From G965230615 sp965230615 (GTDB lineage: Bacteria; Pseudomonadota; Gammaproteobacteria; HTCC5015), in the NCBI GenBank assembly GCA_965230615.1, contig OZ246012.1, positions 4,526,001-4,590,000 of the forward strand: DNA of 64,000 nt, written 5' to 3'. The notes beneath the pieces were generated by a model. That model was not told where the DNA came from. It was given only the letters and a program-made list of their open reading frames with translations, and made no database searches. The position numbers and the translations under genes were made by a program. Below, piece by piece: positions 26,585 to 36,166 of the stretch (positions are counted from its first letter, which is position 1; each line of letters starts with the position of its first letter).

Positions 26585-26616
26585 CGATAGTGTACTGGTA
26601 CGATAATGTACTGGTA
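26585..26616 (-). promoter_or_regulatory. Tandem 16-bp repeat upstream of oppA, possible operator
   Basis: Two adjacent copies of TACCAGTACAYTATCG (minus strand) occupy 26616-26601 and 26600-26585, differing at one base. They end 13 bases before the oppA start. Head-to-tail spacing of 16 bp and the short palindromic GTAC inside each copy suggest a regulator-binding or RNA element. No regulator is recognisable nearby. Confidence 0.4.
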
Positions 26617-26653
26617 TCTTTTGCTCGGGCTGTTGTTACAGGGCTGTGTTAAC

Positions 26654-28735
26654 TTATTGTTTGTTTAGCTCTTTGGCAAATGCGTCGAAGCTATAAGGGC
26701 GACCAAGAAAGTCGTTGACTAACTCCGCAGCATCTTTAGAGCCGCCAGGTTCGAGTATTGTGCGGCGATAATGATTGGCCAGTTTAGTGTTGCGCAGGCC
26801 ATTTTTTTCAAACTCACTAAACATATCAGCAGCAATGACCAGAGACCACATATAGGTATAGTAAATGGCGGAGTAGCCATCTAAGTGACCAAAGCTAGCA
26901 TAAAAATGCGTGTCATCAACATAACTGTAAGGCGAGTATTCGTTTTGTAGCTCAGCCATTAATTTGACCAGATCAAAATTCTCAGGGTCTTGATTGTAAT
27001 AATTGAGTGAGATGGACGCATAAAACATCTGATGCCTTATCCAAAGCCCTCGGCCGAAGTGCCGTGCTGCTTTCATCTTATCGATAATGCTATCAGGGAT
27101 AACCTCTCCTTCGGTATTGCGGGCAAAGGATTTCAATGTTGCTGCATCCCATACCCATTCTTCCAGCATTTGTGATGGCGCTTCAACAAAATCCCACTCG
27201 GTATTAATGCCAGATATGCCTAACCAAGGTTGATGGCCACCAAACATGCTATGCAGTAAATGGCCAAACTCATGCAGAAATGTTTCGACCTGACTGTGCT
27301 CCATAAAGCCAGGGCTACCATCTCCGCCTGGGAAGTTGCAAATGAGTGCTGATATAGGTAGTTGTAGATCTTTAACACCTTCCTGAATACCAAAATGCGC
27401 AGCATGTTTGTATTTGCCTTCGCGTGGATGCATATCCAGATAGAAACGACCCAGTATTTGGCCATTGTCATAGATTTCATAAGCCTTGACTGAGTCATGC
27501 CAGACGTCTGTTTGCCAAGGTTTAATTTCAACATTAAATAGGGTGGATACTAAATCAAAAATACCCTGACGAACTTGATCATATAAGAAGTATTGTCTAA
27601 CCGCTTTCGAGTCTATTTGATATTTTTCTTGCTTGATTAACTCTTCAATGTAGGTTTTTTGCCAGTCGCCCACTTGCTTTGCATCGGGTGAGGTTTTTTG
27701 TAGGCGTTTTAATAATACTGCATAGTCTTGTTCGGCGCGTGGTTTAGCAATGTTGTTAATTTTCTCGATGAAGTTTTTAGCATTTTCAGCTGATTGGATC
27801 ATCTTATCTTCGGTAACATAGCTGGCATAGTTCTCGTAACCGAGTATATTGGCCAGTTCATGCCGTTTTTGGATAAGCTCTTTTAAGATGGCATTGTTTT
27901 TGGGGTAGCCGCGGTTACGGAAAGTTTTATAAAGCGCTAAGCGTAGCTGGTCATCATGGGCATATTGCATTACAGGAAAGTAGTCGGGGTAATCGGTTGT
28001 AATAACGATTTTGCCATCAGCGCCAGGTTTGTGACTATCGATAAAATCTTGTGGTAAGCCTGCGAGCTTTGCTGCTGAGTCTATTTCTAGCGTGCGCACA
28101 TCTTCACGTATATTGCGATTAAAGTCTTGGCTAAGCTTGGTAAGCTCTTCTTTTAAAGCTTTAATACGATTACGTGTGGCGTCATCCTTGTTTACACCAT
28201 TGCGTTTAAAGTCGCGTAGTATATGCTCTACATAACGTTGAGTGATGCTATCAGCTTTGCTGCTGTCAATTTTGCTAAACTGTTTATAAAGTGCTTTAGA
28301 GAGACTGATTTCTGTGAAGAGTTTGGCAAACTGCTGTTGACATGCATCTGCTGCAGTTCGAACGCTTGGGTCAGGGTGAACATTGCGGTAGAGACTGGCT
28401 TTGCTGGCAGCTTTGTCTAATACAATGTCTAAGTTATTAACCTCAGTTAAAACGATATCAGCAGCATAATCACCTGCATAGTTTTCCAGCTTGCTGACTT
28501 TATCTTGTGCTGTTTTATAGGCGGTATTGCACTCCTCGGTAAAAGTCTTTGCTATTGGGCTGGGCGAACTGTCGGGTGTTTTGTTGTCGTGACTCGTGCT
28601 TGATTCAGCGGCTGTAGGAGAGGATGTATTATCTGTCGGTGCTTGGGTATTATCGCAGGCGACAATACAGAGTGTTGCTACAACCGTTAAAAGCTTCATG
28701 ATATGTTGCTTGCTTGGCTGGGCAAAAATATCCAT
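26654..28735 (-). CDS. M3-family oligopeptidase, predicted lipoprotein
   Basis: This zinc metallopeptidase of family M3 (thimet oligopeptidase/Dcp-like) cleaves short peptides. The catalytic HEFGH motif has His488, Glu489 and His492, and the third ligand region is the Glu-containing segment following, near EWDFVEAPSQMLEEW. The N-terminus is a lipoprotein signal ending in IVAC-DN, followed by a Thr/Ser/Pro-rich linker, so the enzyme should be envelope-anchored; well-known enterobacterial M3 enzymes are cytoplasmic or periplasmic without a lipid. The ATG at 28735 has an excellent GGAGAG site; a Met 12 codons later would also give a lipoprotein signal. It lies upstream of oppA on the same strand. 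Length is 693 residues. Confidence 0.9.
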   Translation of the reverse strand: MDIFAQPSKQHIMKLLTVVATLCIVACDNTQAPTDNTSSPTAAESSTSHDNKTPDSSPSPIAKTFTEECNTAYKTAQDKVSKLENYAGDYAADIVLTEVNNLDIVLDKAASKASLYRNVHPDPSVRTAADACQQQFAKLFTEISLSKALYKQFSKIDSSKADSITQRYVEHILRDFKRNGVNKDDATRNRIKALKEELTKLSQDFNRNIREDVRTLEIDSAAKLAGLPQDFIDSHKPGADGKIVITTDYPDYFPVMQYAHDDQLRLALYKTFRNRGYPKNNAILKELIQKRHELANILGYENYASYVTEDKMIQSAENAKNFIEKINNIAKPRAEQDYAVLLKRLQKTSPDAKQVGDWQKTYIEELIKQEKYQIDSKAVRQYFLYDQVRQGIFDLVSTLFNVEIKPWQTDVWHDSVKAYEIYDNGQILGRFYLDMHPREGKYKHAAHFGIQEGVKDLQLPISALICNFPGGDGSPGFMEHSQVETFLHEFGHLLHSMFGGHQPWLGISGINTEWDFVEAPSQMLEEWVWDAATLKSFARNTEGEVIPDSIIDKMKAARHFGRGLWIRHQMFYASISLNYYNQDPENFDLVKLMAELQNEYSPYSYVDDTHFYASFGHLDGYSAIYYTYMWSLVIAADMFSEFEKNGLRNTKLANHYRRTILEPGGSKDAAELVNDFLGRPYSFDAFAKELNKQ

Positions 28736-28787
28736 CTTTACTCTCCATTCATGTAATAATGATGTTTATGTTTTGTATATATAATGA

Positions 28788-29915
28788 CTATGATAAAAGG
28801 TGTTGCAGTATTTTCGTATAAATACTACTAAGTTGATCTAAGTCACTTATATTAATATGTTCATCAATTTTGTGTATAGAAGCATTGATTGGACCTAGCT
28901 CTACGACTTGCGCGCCAGTGGGCGCAATAAAACGCCCGTCGGACGTGCCACCTGCTGTTGATAATTCTGTCTTTATACCGCAGGTATCCTCAATGGCGTG
29001 TACAGCTGCGTCGACGAGTTTACCAGCAGCCGTTAAAAAAGGCTTGCCAGATAAGCGCCAGTCTAATGTATAGTTTAACTGGTGACGCTTGAGAACCTCT
29101 TCAACGCTATGACGTAATTCCTCTGCATTGGTTTCGGTCGAATAGCGGAAATTAAATAATACTTCAAGTTGGCCAGGGATAACATTCGTTGCCCCCGTGC
29201 CTGCATTAATATTTGAGATTTGGAAAGAGGTAGGAGGAAAGAACTCATTGCCTTGGTCCCATTGTATACTGCATAGCTCTGTTAACGCTGGGGCAGCTAA
29301 ATGGATAGGGTTAACAGCCAGCTGTGGGTAGGCGATATGGCCTTGTTGCCCCTCTATCAATAATGTGCCGGAGAGTGAGCCACGGCGGCCATTTTTAATA
29401 GTATCCCCCAGTTGTTTGCTGCTCGATGGTTCTCCGACCAGACACCAAGTGATTTTTTCTTCTCGGCGCTCTAAATGTTCAACGACTTTTACAGTGCCAT
29501 GTGTGGCAATGCCTTCTTCATCACTGGTGATAAGGAACGCAATACTACCCTGGTGATTAGGGTTGTCTGCTAAAAAAACTTCTGTGGCTGTTACCATAGC
29601 AGCAATACTGCCTTTCATATCAGCTGTACCACGGCCATACAGTACACCATCTCGCTCGGTGGGGCTAAACGGGTCACTTTGCCATTGCTCTATCGGGCCT
29701 GTCGGGACAACATCAGTATGTCCTGCAAACGCTAATACAGGGTCACTATTACCTTTGCGAGCCCATATATTATCCACATCGCCAAAGCGTAGGTGTTCGA
29801 TGTTAAACCCCAGTGCGGCCAGCCTGTCAGCCAGCATTTGCTGGCAGCCTGCATCATCAGGTGTGACGGATGCGCGACTAATAAGGTCTTTGCAGAGTTC
29901 AAGAGTGGCGCTCAT
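28788..29915 (-). CDS. dapE: Succinyl-diaminopimelate desuccinylase
   Basis: DapE removes succinate from N-succinyl-LL-diaminopimelate in the succinylase route to lysine and peptidoglycan diaminopimelate. The M20 metallohydrolase motifs are present: AGHTDVVPTG near residue 66, GRGTADMKGS near 94, the catalytic glutamate pair in TSDEEGIATHG near 130, and the C-terminal STAGGTSDGRF and ELGP.NASIH segments. Length is 375 residues. It lies downstream of glnD, as in pseudomonads where dap genes cluster near glnD. Confidence 0.96.
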   Translation of the reverse strand: MSATLELCKDLISRASVTPDDAGCQQMLADRLAALGFNIEHLRFGDVDNIWARKGNSDPVLAFAGHTDVVPTGPIEQWQSDPFSPTERDGVLYGRGTADMKGSIAAMVTATEVFLADNPNHQGSIAFLITSDEEGIATHGTVKVVEHLERREEKITWCLVGEPSSSKQLGDTIKNGRRGSLSGTLLIEGQQGHIAYPQLAVNPIHLAAPALTELCSIQWDQGNEFFPPTSFQISNINAGTGATNVIPGQLEVLFNFRYSTETNAEELRHSVEEVLKRHQLNYTLDWRLSGKPFLTAAGKLVDAAVHAIEDTCGIKTELSTAGGTSDGRFIAPTGAQVVELGPINASIHKIDEHINISDLDQLSSIYTKILQHLLS

Positions 29916-30014
29916 GGTGATGGTTTTTCCAAGGTTGTTTGCATTATTGTCACTGTTATTAAAAGTGCTTGCCTGAGGTTGGTTTTCAATAGGTAATTGA
30001 TATTTTGTTGGTTG

Positions 30015-32723
30015 CTACAATACCTGTACAGTTGCTTCATTGGTATTTTCTTTATCCAGATAACTGTGCAGAGTATTAATCAATGTATCAATAACAGACT
30101 GCTCTTTGAGCGGTTGGTTCTGGAGATTTGTGACTAAAAAGATATTTTCAGCATTTTCGCCGATTGTCGTAACTTTGGCATTGTGTACACGGATATCATG
30201 TTCCAGAAAGGCTTTGCCGATGCGAGCCAATAAGCCAGGCCTGTCAATGGCAATAATTTCCAACAGTGTGTGATTTTTATCGCTGTCTTCTTCTGCTGTG
30301 ATTCGAGTAGGGCTGTCAAAATGTTTGAGCTGCCGTGGTAATGGGCGTTCTGGAATATCAGGCAAGGCGTCGGGGTTGTTGATACCGGCGCTTAAATGGC
30401 GCTGTATTTCGCTGATATCGGTCGGGTCACTGATTGCCTGGTTGTTCTGGTCCAACACCAAATAGGTATCGAGTGTATAACCACTTTTTGAGCTGATAAT
30501 ACGCGCATCAACAATGTTCAGGCCCAAGCGTTCAAGTACGGATGTGGTGACTGCAAAAAAGTGGTCGTTCTCTTGTGCATAAATAAAAATCGCTGTTGTG
30601 CCCCGGCTTGCTTTCGGGTTAATCAACACTAAGGGTAAGTCTTCACTACTGGCTTCGCTAATCGCTTTGGTGTGCCAGGAAATTTCTTCTGCATTGTGTC
30701 GTAAAAAATAATCTTCACTAAATGCTTGCCAGATCGATTGGAACGTATCGTCTGCTATATTATTTTCAGTCAGTATTTTAGCCGCTTCATTTTGGCGTGT
30801 TTGAATACGTTCAGCCGCATCAATGGGTTTGGCCAGGCCATGACGAAACACATGTCGGGTTCTCAAGTAAAGCTCTAACAGCAAGCGTGAGCGCCATGAG
30901 GATAATAGCTCAGGGTTGGTGCCGCTGATATCCGCAACGGTGAGTAAGTAAATATAATCCAGGGTTTTCTGATCACCCACTTTTAAGGCAAATTCACGGA
31001 TTATTGCTGGGTCGCTGATATCCATGCGTTGTGCTGTCATTGACATGAGTAAGTGATTTCTGATTAGCCAAATCACAGTTTGTGTCGCTGTTGGGCTTAA
31101 GCCGTGATTATTGCAAAACCTTTCAGCATCTTCGGCACCTAACTCTGAGTGATCGCCGCCACGCCCTTTGGCAATATCATGAAACAATGCGGCTATGTAT
31201 AATATTTCTGGCTGTTCTAGAGTAGGGAAAATTTTTGAGCAGTTTGGTTGCCAGTCAGCATGTTCGGGGACAGAAAAGCGACGAACATTACGCAGTACAA
31301 ATAATGTATGCACATCGACAGTATAGATATGAAACAAATCATATTGCATGCGGCCAACAATATTAGCAAATTCGGGCAAATAAGCAGCCAGCACACCATA
31401 ACGATTCATGCGCCGTAGCTCATGGCTGATGCCATGCGGCTCTTTCAATATGGACATGAACAGGTTGCGGTTAATAATATCGTCGCGAAACTTTTGGGTG
31501 ATTAAATCACGATGGTTTCGAATAAGTCGTATCGTGCGGGCGCCAACACCAATAAGCTCTGGGTGTCTTTGCTTTAATAAAAATACTTCTAATAATGCGG
31601 GAGGGTATTCAATAAACACTTGGTCATTATTAGCTTGTAGATATCCATAATGCTCATGAAAGCGTTTATTGATGGGGGTGATGGTATCGACACTGTGCGG
31701 ATACTCAATTGCCTCATGCAGTAGCTGCAGGAGCATTTCATTGAGTCGTTCTAGTTCTGTGACGGTGCGATAATAATGCTGCATAAACTGTTCTACAGCT
31801 AAATTATTATCTTCATCGTCATAATTAAACATACTGGCAAGTTCGCGCTGATGATCAAAGAGCAAACGATCTTCACGCCGATTGGCAATAACATGCAGTG
31901 CGAAACGAATCTGCCAAAGTAACCTTCGACCTTTTAATAAATCATCGAGCTCAGTATCGGTCAGAAACCCCAGTCTAGTGAGATCTTCCAGTTTTTCGGC
32001 ATCAAAGTAACGTTTAGCCACCCAAAATATTGTATGAATATCACGTAAGCCACCAGGGCCTTCTTTGAGATTGGGTTCGAGGCGATAGGCTGTATCATCA
32101 AACTTCTTGTGCCTATGTTTTTGCTCAGCTAACTTAGCCTTAAAAAAGTCTTCTTTGGACCAGATTTGGCTTTCGGCAATGACAGTGCGCATATTAACAA
32201 ACAAATCTTCAGCGCCTGCCAGTAGGCGTGCTTCCATCAAGTTTGTCACAACAGTCACATCCTGGGCTGCTTCTTCCAGGCAGTCTTTGCAGGTGCGCAC
32301 ACTGTGGCCAATGTCGAGCTTTAAATCCCAAAGCCGTGTAACAAAGGCTGAAATTTGTTCTTGCTGTTGCTGCAAAACGTCGTCTTGCAAGAGAATCATA
32401 AGGTCAACATCCGACTTAGGGTGTAGCTCAGCTCGCCCATAGCCACCCACAGCGATAAGGGCCATTGAGTCAGTAGTATCACCAAAGTAGATATCCCATA
32501 GCTCAGTGAGTATGGCATCCATCACTTTGGCGCGAGCAAGAACGATGTTGTTGATATCAGCGCCGTTGAGAAAGTCTTGGGTGAGTAACTCAACATTCTC
32601 TTGCAAAATTCTCTGGTAGCACTTGGATGCTTCGAGTTGTTGTTGCTTGAGTTCAAGCTCTCGGGCCGTTGCCAGGGCCTGGCTTAAGGCATCATCGGTC
32701 ATTGTATGTTTGTCAGTGCTCAT
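30015..32723 (-). CDS. glnD: Bifunctional PII uridylyltransferase/uridylyl-removing enzyme
   Basis: GlnD senses glutamine and adds or removes UMP from PII proteins to control nitrogen assimilation. Domains in order: nucleotidyltransferase with GGYGRAELHPKSDVDLM (about residues 85-101), a PII-UT helical domain with GPGGLRDIHT, an HD phosphohydrolase domain with LFHDIAKGRGGDHSE (about 504), and two C-terminal ACT domains. Length is 902 residues. It starts five bases after the map stop, so map and glnD are probably cotranscribed. Confidence 0.97.
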   Translation of the reverse strand: MSTDKHTMTDDALSQALATARELELKQQQLEASKCYQRILQENVELLTQDFLNGADINNIVLARAKVMDAILTELWDIYFGDTTDSMALIAVGGYGRAELHPKSDVDLMILLQDDVLQQQQEQISAFVTRLWDLKLDIGHSVRTCKDCLEEAAQDVTVVTNLMEARLLAGAEDLFVNMRTVIAESQIWSKEDFFKAKLAEQKHRHKKFDDTAYRLEPNLKEGPGGLRDIHTIFWVAKRYFDAEKLEDLTRLGFLTDTELDDLLKGRRLLWQIRFALHVIANRREDRLLFDHQRELASMFNYDDEDNNLAVEQFMQHYYRTVTELERLNEMLLQLLHEAIEYPHSVDTITPINKRFHEHYGYLQANNDQVFIEYPPALLEVFLLKQRHPELIGVGARTIRLIRNHRDLITQKFRDDIINRNLFMSILKEPHGISHELRRMNRYGVLAAYLPEFANIVGRMQYDLFHIYTVDVHTLFVLRNVRRFSVPEHADWQPNCSKIFPTLEQPEILYIAALFHDIAKGRGGDHSELGAEDAERFCNNHGLSPTATQTVIWLIRNHLLMSMTAQRMDISDPAIIREFALKVGDQKTLDYIYLLTVADISGTNPELLSSWRSRLLLELYLRTRHVFRHGLAKPIDAAERIQTRQNEAAKILTENNIADDTFQSIWQAFSEDYFLRHNAEEISWHTKAISEASSEDLPLVLINPKASRGTTAIFIYAQENDHFFAVTTSVLERLGLNIVDARIISSKSGYTLDTYLVLDQNNQAISDPTDISEIQRHLSAGINNPDALPDIPERPLPRQLKHFDSPTRITAEEDSDKNHTLLEIIAIDRPGLLARIGKAFLEHDIRVHNAKVTTIGENAENIFLVTNLQNQPLKEQSVIDTLINTLHSYLDKENTNEATVQVL

Positions 32724-32728
32724 AAGTG

Positions 32729-33496
32729 CTAAAAAGCTTCCTCGCCACGCCGTGTGAGCACTTCAAAGGCGTTTTCAGTTACTAAGATGGTGTGCTCCCA
32801 TTGTGCGGATAAGCTGTGATCTTTGGTAACCACTGTCCAGTTATCCGGCAGCAGTTTGACATGGCGTTTGCCAGCATTAACCATAGGTTCGATAGTAAAT
32901 GTCATGCCTGCCTCTAAAGTGAGGCCAGTACCCGGCGTGCCGTAATGCAAAACCTGTGGGTCTTCATGAAAGACTTTGCCAATGCCATGGCCACAATACT
33001 CTCTAACAATGGCATAGCGGTGGCTTTCGGCATGTTGTTGGATCATATGACCAATATCGCCCAGCTGTATACCCGGGCGTACCATTTCGATACCTTTGAC
33101 CAGGCATTCCTGAGTAATTCTGCATAGGCGCTCAGCTTGTACGGACGGTTTGCCAACAAAAAACATTTTGCTGGTATCACCGTGATACTGGTCTTTAATC
33201 ACGGTAATATCAATATTCACAATATCGCCGTTTTTCAATACTTTGTCCCCTGGAATCCCGTGGCAAACCTGATGGTTTATGGATGTGCAGATAGACTTGG
33301 GGAAGCCTCGATAATTGAGTGGTGCTGGAATGGCTTGTTGCTCTTGGGTAATGTAGTCATGACATATTTTATCGAGTTCGCCTGTTGTGACTCCCGGCTT
33401 AACATAGGTTCCAATCATTTCGAGTACTTCTGCTGCCAGTCGGCCTGCGATCCGCATTTTCTCGATTTCTTCAGGCGTTTTTATGGTTACAGTCAT
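32729..33496 (-). CDS. map: Methionine aminopeptidase, type I
   Basis: This enzyme removes the initiator methionine from nascent proteins. The five-ligand metal centre is recognisable: Asp in NIDITV, Asp in YHGDTSKMF, His in GHGIGKVFHE, Glu in FTIEPM and Glu in QWEHT. Length is 255 residues, typical of type Ia enzymes without an N-terminal extension. It is divergent from rpsB across an 871-base gap, the classic gammaproteobacterial map/rpsB arrangement. Confidence 0.97.
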   Translation of the reverse strand: MTVTIKTPEEIEKMRIAGRLAAEVLEMIGTYVKPGVTTGELDKICHDYITQEQQAIPAPLNYRGFPKSICTSINHQVCHGIPGDKVLKNGDIVNIDITVIKDQYHGDTSKMFFVGKPSVQAERLCRITQECLVKGIEMVRPGIQLGDIGHMIQQHAESHRYAIVREYCGHGIGKVFHEDPQVLHYGTPGTGLTLEAGMTFTIEPMVNAGKRHVKLLPDNWTVVTKDHSLSAQWEHTILVTENAFEVLTRRGEEAF

Positions 33497-34367
33497 AATG
33501 TCCAGCTTTCTCTCTATCTTATAAAAGGTGAATCCAGGGCTAAAACCCGCAGGAGACTATAAGGGAAAATGAGCCATATTCAAAATTTCTTGACAAATCA
33601 TTGCATTAAACCTGTTTTTGGCCAGCCTTTGCTTTTGGCGGGATCAAGGCGTAGCGAAGGTGGCGTCGCCCGATATTAATGCATTGATGATAAGGCTGAC
33701 AGTTTGGTTGGCCGATACCTGTTCAGTTGTGCTGATTTGTACCGAAATATAAGCAATCGAGCCCCTATCGCAGCCCAGCGGCCCATTAGCATTGTTGCAG
33801 GGCCTAGATTATGGTATAAAGCGGCCGCAAATATTGTAACGTTGTTTCCTGAGTCAGTGTAGGGCTGAATGGCGGGGCAGGCAAATCAGCTTGTCTACGT
33901 ATTTACCACTAGGTCTGTTCCAGACTGTTCTGTATCAGGAGTTTTATTAATCCGCACATATACCGTCACATACGGTGGGGTGCTTACTGAGCTTGAAAGG
34001 CTGGCCGTTGACTCATCATGAGTTTGCAGGCTGGTAGAGAGACAGCTTCTAAAAAGCTTTTTCTTTATATTTCAATTGCTTATGCGGGTATTGGCTGTTG
34101 TTAAATTATCTAGCCTGCCCAGCAATAAGTTTATGCAAGGTAAGTCGCTGTATGGGGTATATGGAGGCATAACCCAAGAGCAATAGCCCAGCGACCTTTT
34201 TATGATTTTGAAAAGGCTGCTGCTTACCACTGAACTGCCCCAGGTTTTGCCAGGGGGAGCGTGGTGTGTATAGCGACACTTTAAAGTGCTTTTCGTATAT
34301 GGGACTTTTCTCGTATGCGGAGTAATAGGTGACAGATTTATTGCTCGCTAACATCAGGAGAGAATAC
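33497..34367. other. Long map-rpsB intergenic region with presumed rpsB leader
   Basis: The 871 bases between the divergent map and rpsB genes hold no open frame I would accept. The strong promoter at 33792-33820 would give rpsB a leader of about 540 bases. The leader is rich in potential pairing, for example AAAAAGCTTTTT near 34053 and CCGTCACATACGG near 33966. In E. coli rpsB is autoregulated by S2 through a 5' leader structure (the t44 RNA family); an equivalent here is plausible but I cannot match it by eye. An 87-codon minus-strand frame (34106-34369) overlaps the rpsB start and lacks a ribosome-binding site. Confidence 0.5.
33792..33820 (+). promoter_or_regulatory. Candidate sigma-70 promoter for rpsB-tsf
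   Basis: TTGTTG (33792-33797) and TATAAA (33815-33820) are separated by exactly 17 bases, with five of six -10 matches. It is the best promoter-like sequence I found in the region and points toward rpsB. Transcription would start near 33827. Confidence 0.5.
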
Positions 34368-35234
34368 ATGGCAAATGTAACAATGCGCCAAATGCTTGAG
34401 GCAGGCGTACACTTTGGCCACCAGACCCGTTACCGCAACCCTAAGATGCAACCTTACATTTTCGGAGAGCGCAGCAAAATTCATATCATTAATTTGGAAA
34501 AAACTGTTCCGCTATTTAATGATGCAATGAACTTCTTATCTAAAATGGCATCCAGAAATGGCAAAGTCCTATTTGTGGGCACTAAGCGTGCTGCACGCGA
34601 CGTTGTCAGTGAACAGGCGCAGAATTGCGGGATGCCTTATGTCAATCACCGCTGGTTAGGCGGTATGTTAACGAATTTCAACACCGTTAAGCAGTCAATC
34701 CGTCGTTTGAAAGATTTAGAGACGATGATTGCTGATGGTTCGATCGAGCGTTTGAGTAAGAAAGAAGGTTTAGGTCTACGCCGTGAAGCAGAGAAGTTAG
34801 AGCGTAGTCTGGGTGGCATCAAAGATATGGAGCGTCTACCTGACGTACTGTTTATTGTTGACGTTGGTTACGAAAAAATTGCGGTTAAAGAAGCCGTCAA
34901 ACTAGGTATTCCTGTGGTTGCTGTTGTTGATACCAACAATGGTATTGAAGGTGTTGACTATGTTATCCCAGGTAATGATGATGCGATTAAAGCGATTCAG
35001 CTGTATGTAAACTCAGCAGCTGACGCCGTAGCTGTTGGTAAGCAAAGCTCGCCAGTAAGTGATGTGAATGAGAGTGATGAGTTTGTTGAGTTAGATGAAG
35101 AAGGTAATTTGAAGTCAGCACCGGCTAAAAAAGCGGCTAAGAAAACAGCCAAGAAAAAAGTAGCCGCTAAAGCCGATGACAACAAAGAAGACTCGCCAAA
35201 AGAATCAGAAGCAGCTGAAGCTGTGAGTGAATAG
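34368..35234 (+). CDS. rpsB: 30S ribosomal protein S2
   Basis: S2 is a late-assembling 30S protein that helps recruit S1. The N-terminus MANVTMRQMLEAGVHFGHQT and the second signature ending PVVAVVDTN are intact. The ATG at 34368 follows CAGGAGAGAA; an in-frame start 13 codons earlier is spurious. The protein is 288 residues, about 45 longer than E. coli S2, because of a C-terminal tail (from about residue 228) alternating Lys/Ala and Glu/Asp. tsf follows after 34 bases. Confidence 0.97.
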   Translation: MANVTMRQMLEAGVHFGHQTRYRNPKMQPYIFGERSKIHIINLEKTVPLFNDAMNFLSKMASRNGKVLFVGTKRAARDVVSEQAQNCGMPYVNHRWLGGMLTNFNTVKQSIRRLKDLETMIADGSIERLSKKEGLGLRREAEKLERSLGGIKDMERLPDVLFIVDVGYEKIAVKEAVKLGIPVVAVVDTNNGIEGVDYVIPGNDDAIKAIQLYVNSAADAVAVGKQSSPVSDVNESDEFVELDEEGNLKSAPAKKAAKKTAKKKVAAKADDNKEDSPKESEAAEAVSE

Positions 35235-35268
35235 TTGAGTTAACGAATTAGAATCTGAGGTGAAAACA

Positions 35269-36147
35269 ATGCAAATTACGGCATCAATGGTGAAAGAACT
35301 GCGCGAGATTACTGGCGCGGGGATGATGGAATGTAAAAAAGCGCTAAATGAAGCTGGCGGCGATGTGCAAGCTGCGGTTGAGTGGATGCGTAAAAACGGC
35401 CTTGCTAAAGCAGATAAAAAAGCAGGTCGTGTTGCTGCTGAAGGTGTTATCGGTATGTTACTTGCCGACGATGCAAAGAGTGCTTGCATGATTGAAGTTA
35501 ACTGTGAAACGGACTTTGTTGCGAAAGGCGATGAGTTTCAAGGCTTTGTAAAAGAAGTGGCGACATTGGTATTGCAACAAGCGCCGGCAAACATCGAAGC
35601 ACTATTCGAGTTGCCAATGGAAAACGGTGAAACCGTTGAGGTGCGCCGTAAAAACCTGGTTGCTAAAATTGGTGAGAACATCCAAGTGCGTCGTTTTAAC
35701 CACGTAGCAACAGAAGGTTTGGTTGGTATGTATTCGCATGGCGGCAGAATTGGTGTGTTGGTTGAGCTTGATGGCGGTGACAAAGATCTGGCAAAAGACA
35801 TTGCTATGCATATCGCAGCCAGTCGTCCAGTCTGTATCTCTGAAGCTGATATGCCTGCTGAGCATATGGAGAAAGAGAAAGAAATTTTGATTGCTCAAGC
35901 AAAACAATCAGGTAAGCCGGACGACATCATTGAAAAAATGGTTGTTGGTCGTTTGAAGAAATACTTGGCCGAAGTCACATTGGTTGGCCAGCCTTTCGTT
36001 AAAGACCCTGATCAAGTGGTTGGTAAGCTGCTTAAAGCCGCTTCGGCTGAAGTTAAATCATTTCAGCGCTTTGAAGTTGGTGAGGGTATTGAGAAGAAAG
36101 AAGAGAACTTTGCTGAAGAGGTTATGGCTCAGGTTAAGGCCGGCTAA
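35269..36147 (+). CDS. tsf: Elongation factor Ts
   Basis: EF-Ts is the guanine-nucleotide exchange factor for EF-Tu. The N-terminal UBA-like domain contains LREITGAGMMECKKAL, and the TDFVAK signature of the core lies near residue 82. Length is 292 residues. The ATG at 35269 follows GAGGTGAAAA, and the nearby GTG at 35260 is part of that ribosome-binding site. A GC-rich hairpin lies after the gene, before pyrH. Confidence 0.97.
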   Translation: MQITASMVKELREITGAGMMECKKALNEAGGDVQAAVEWMRKNGLAKADKKAGRVAAEGVIGMLLADDAKSACMIEVNCETDFVAKGDEFQGFVKEVATLVLQQAPANIEALFELPMENGETVEVRRKNLVAKIGENIQVRRFNHVATEGLVGMYSHGGRIGVLVELDGGDKDLAKDIAMHIAASRPVCISEADMPAEHMEKEKEILIAQAKQSGKPDDIIEKMVVGRLKKYLAEVTLVGQPFVKDPDQVVGKLLKAASAEVKSFQRFEVGEGIEKKEENFAEEVMAQVKAG

Positions 36148-36166
36148 ATTGCTTCTAATTTACCAA

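Noticed and set aside
34106..34369. 87-codon minus-strand frame between map and rpsB
   Set aside because: It overlaps the rpsB ribosome-binding site and start on the opposite strand, has no convincing ribosome-binding site and no recognisable family.
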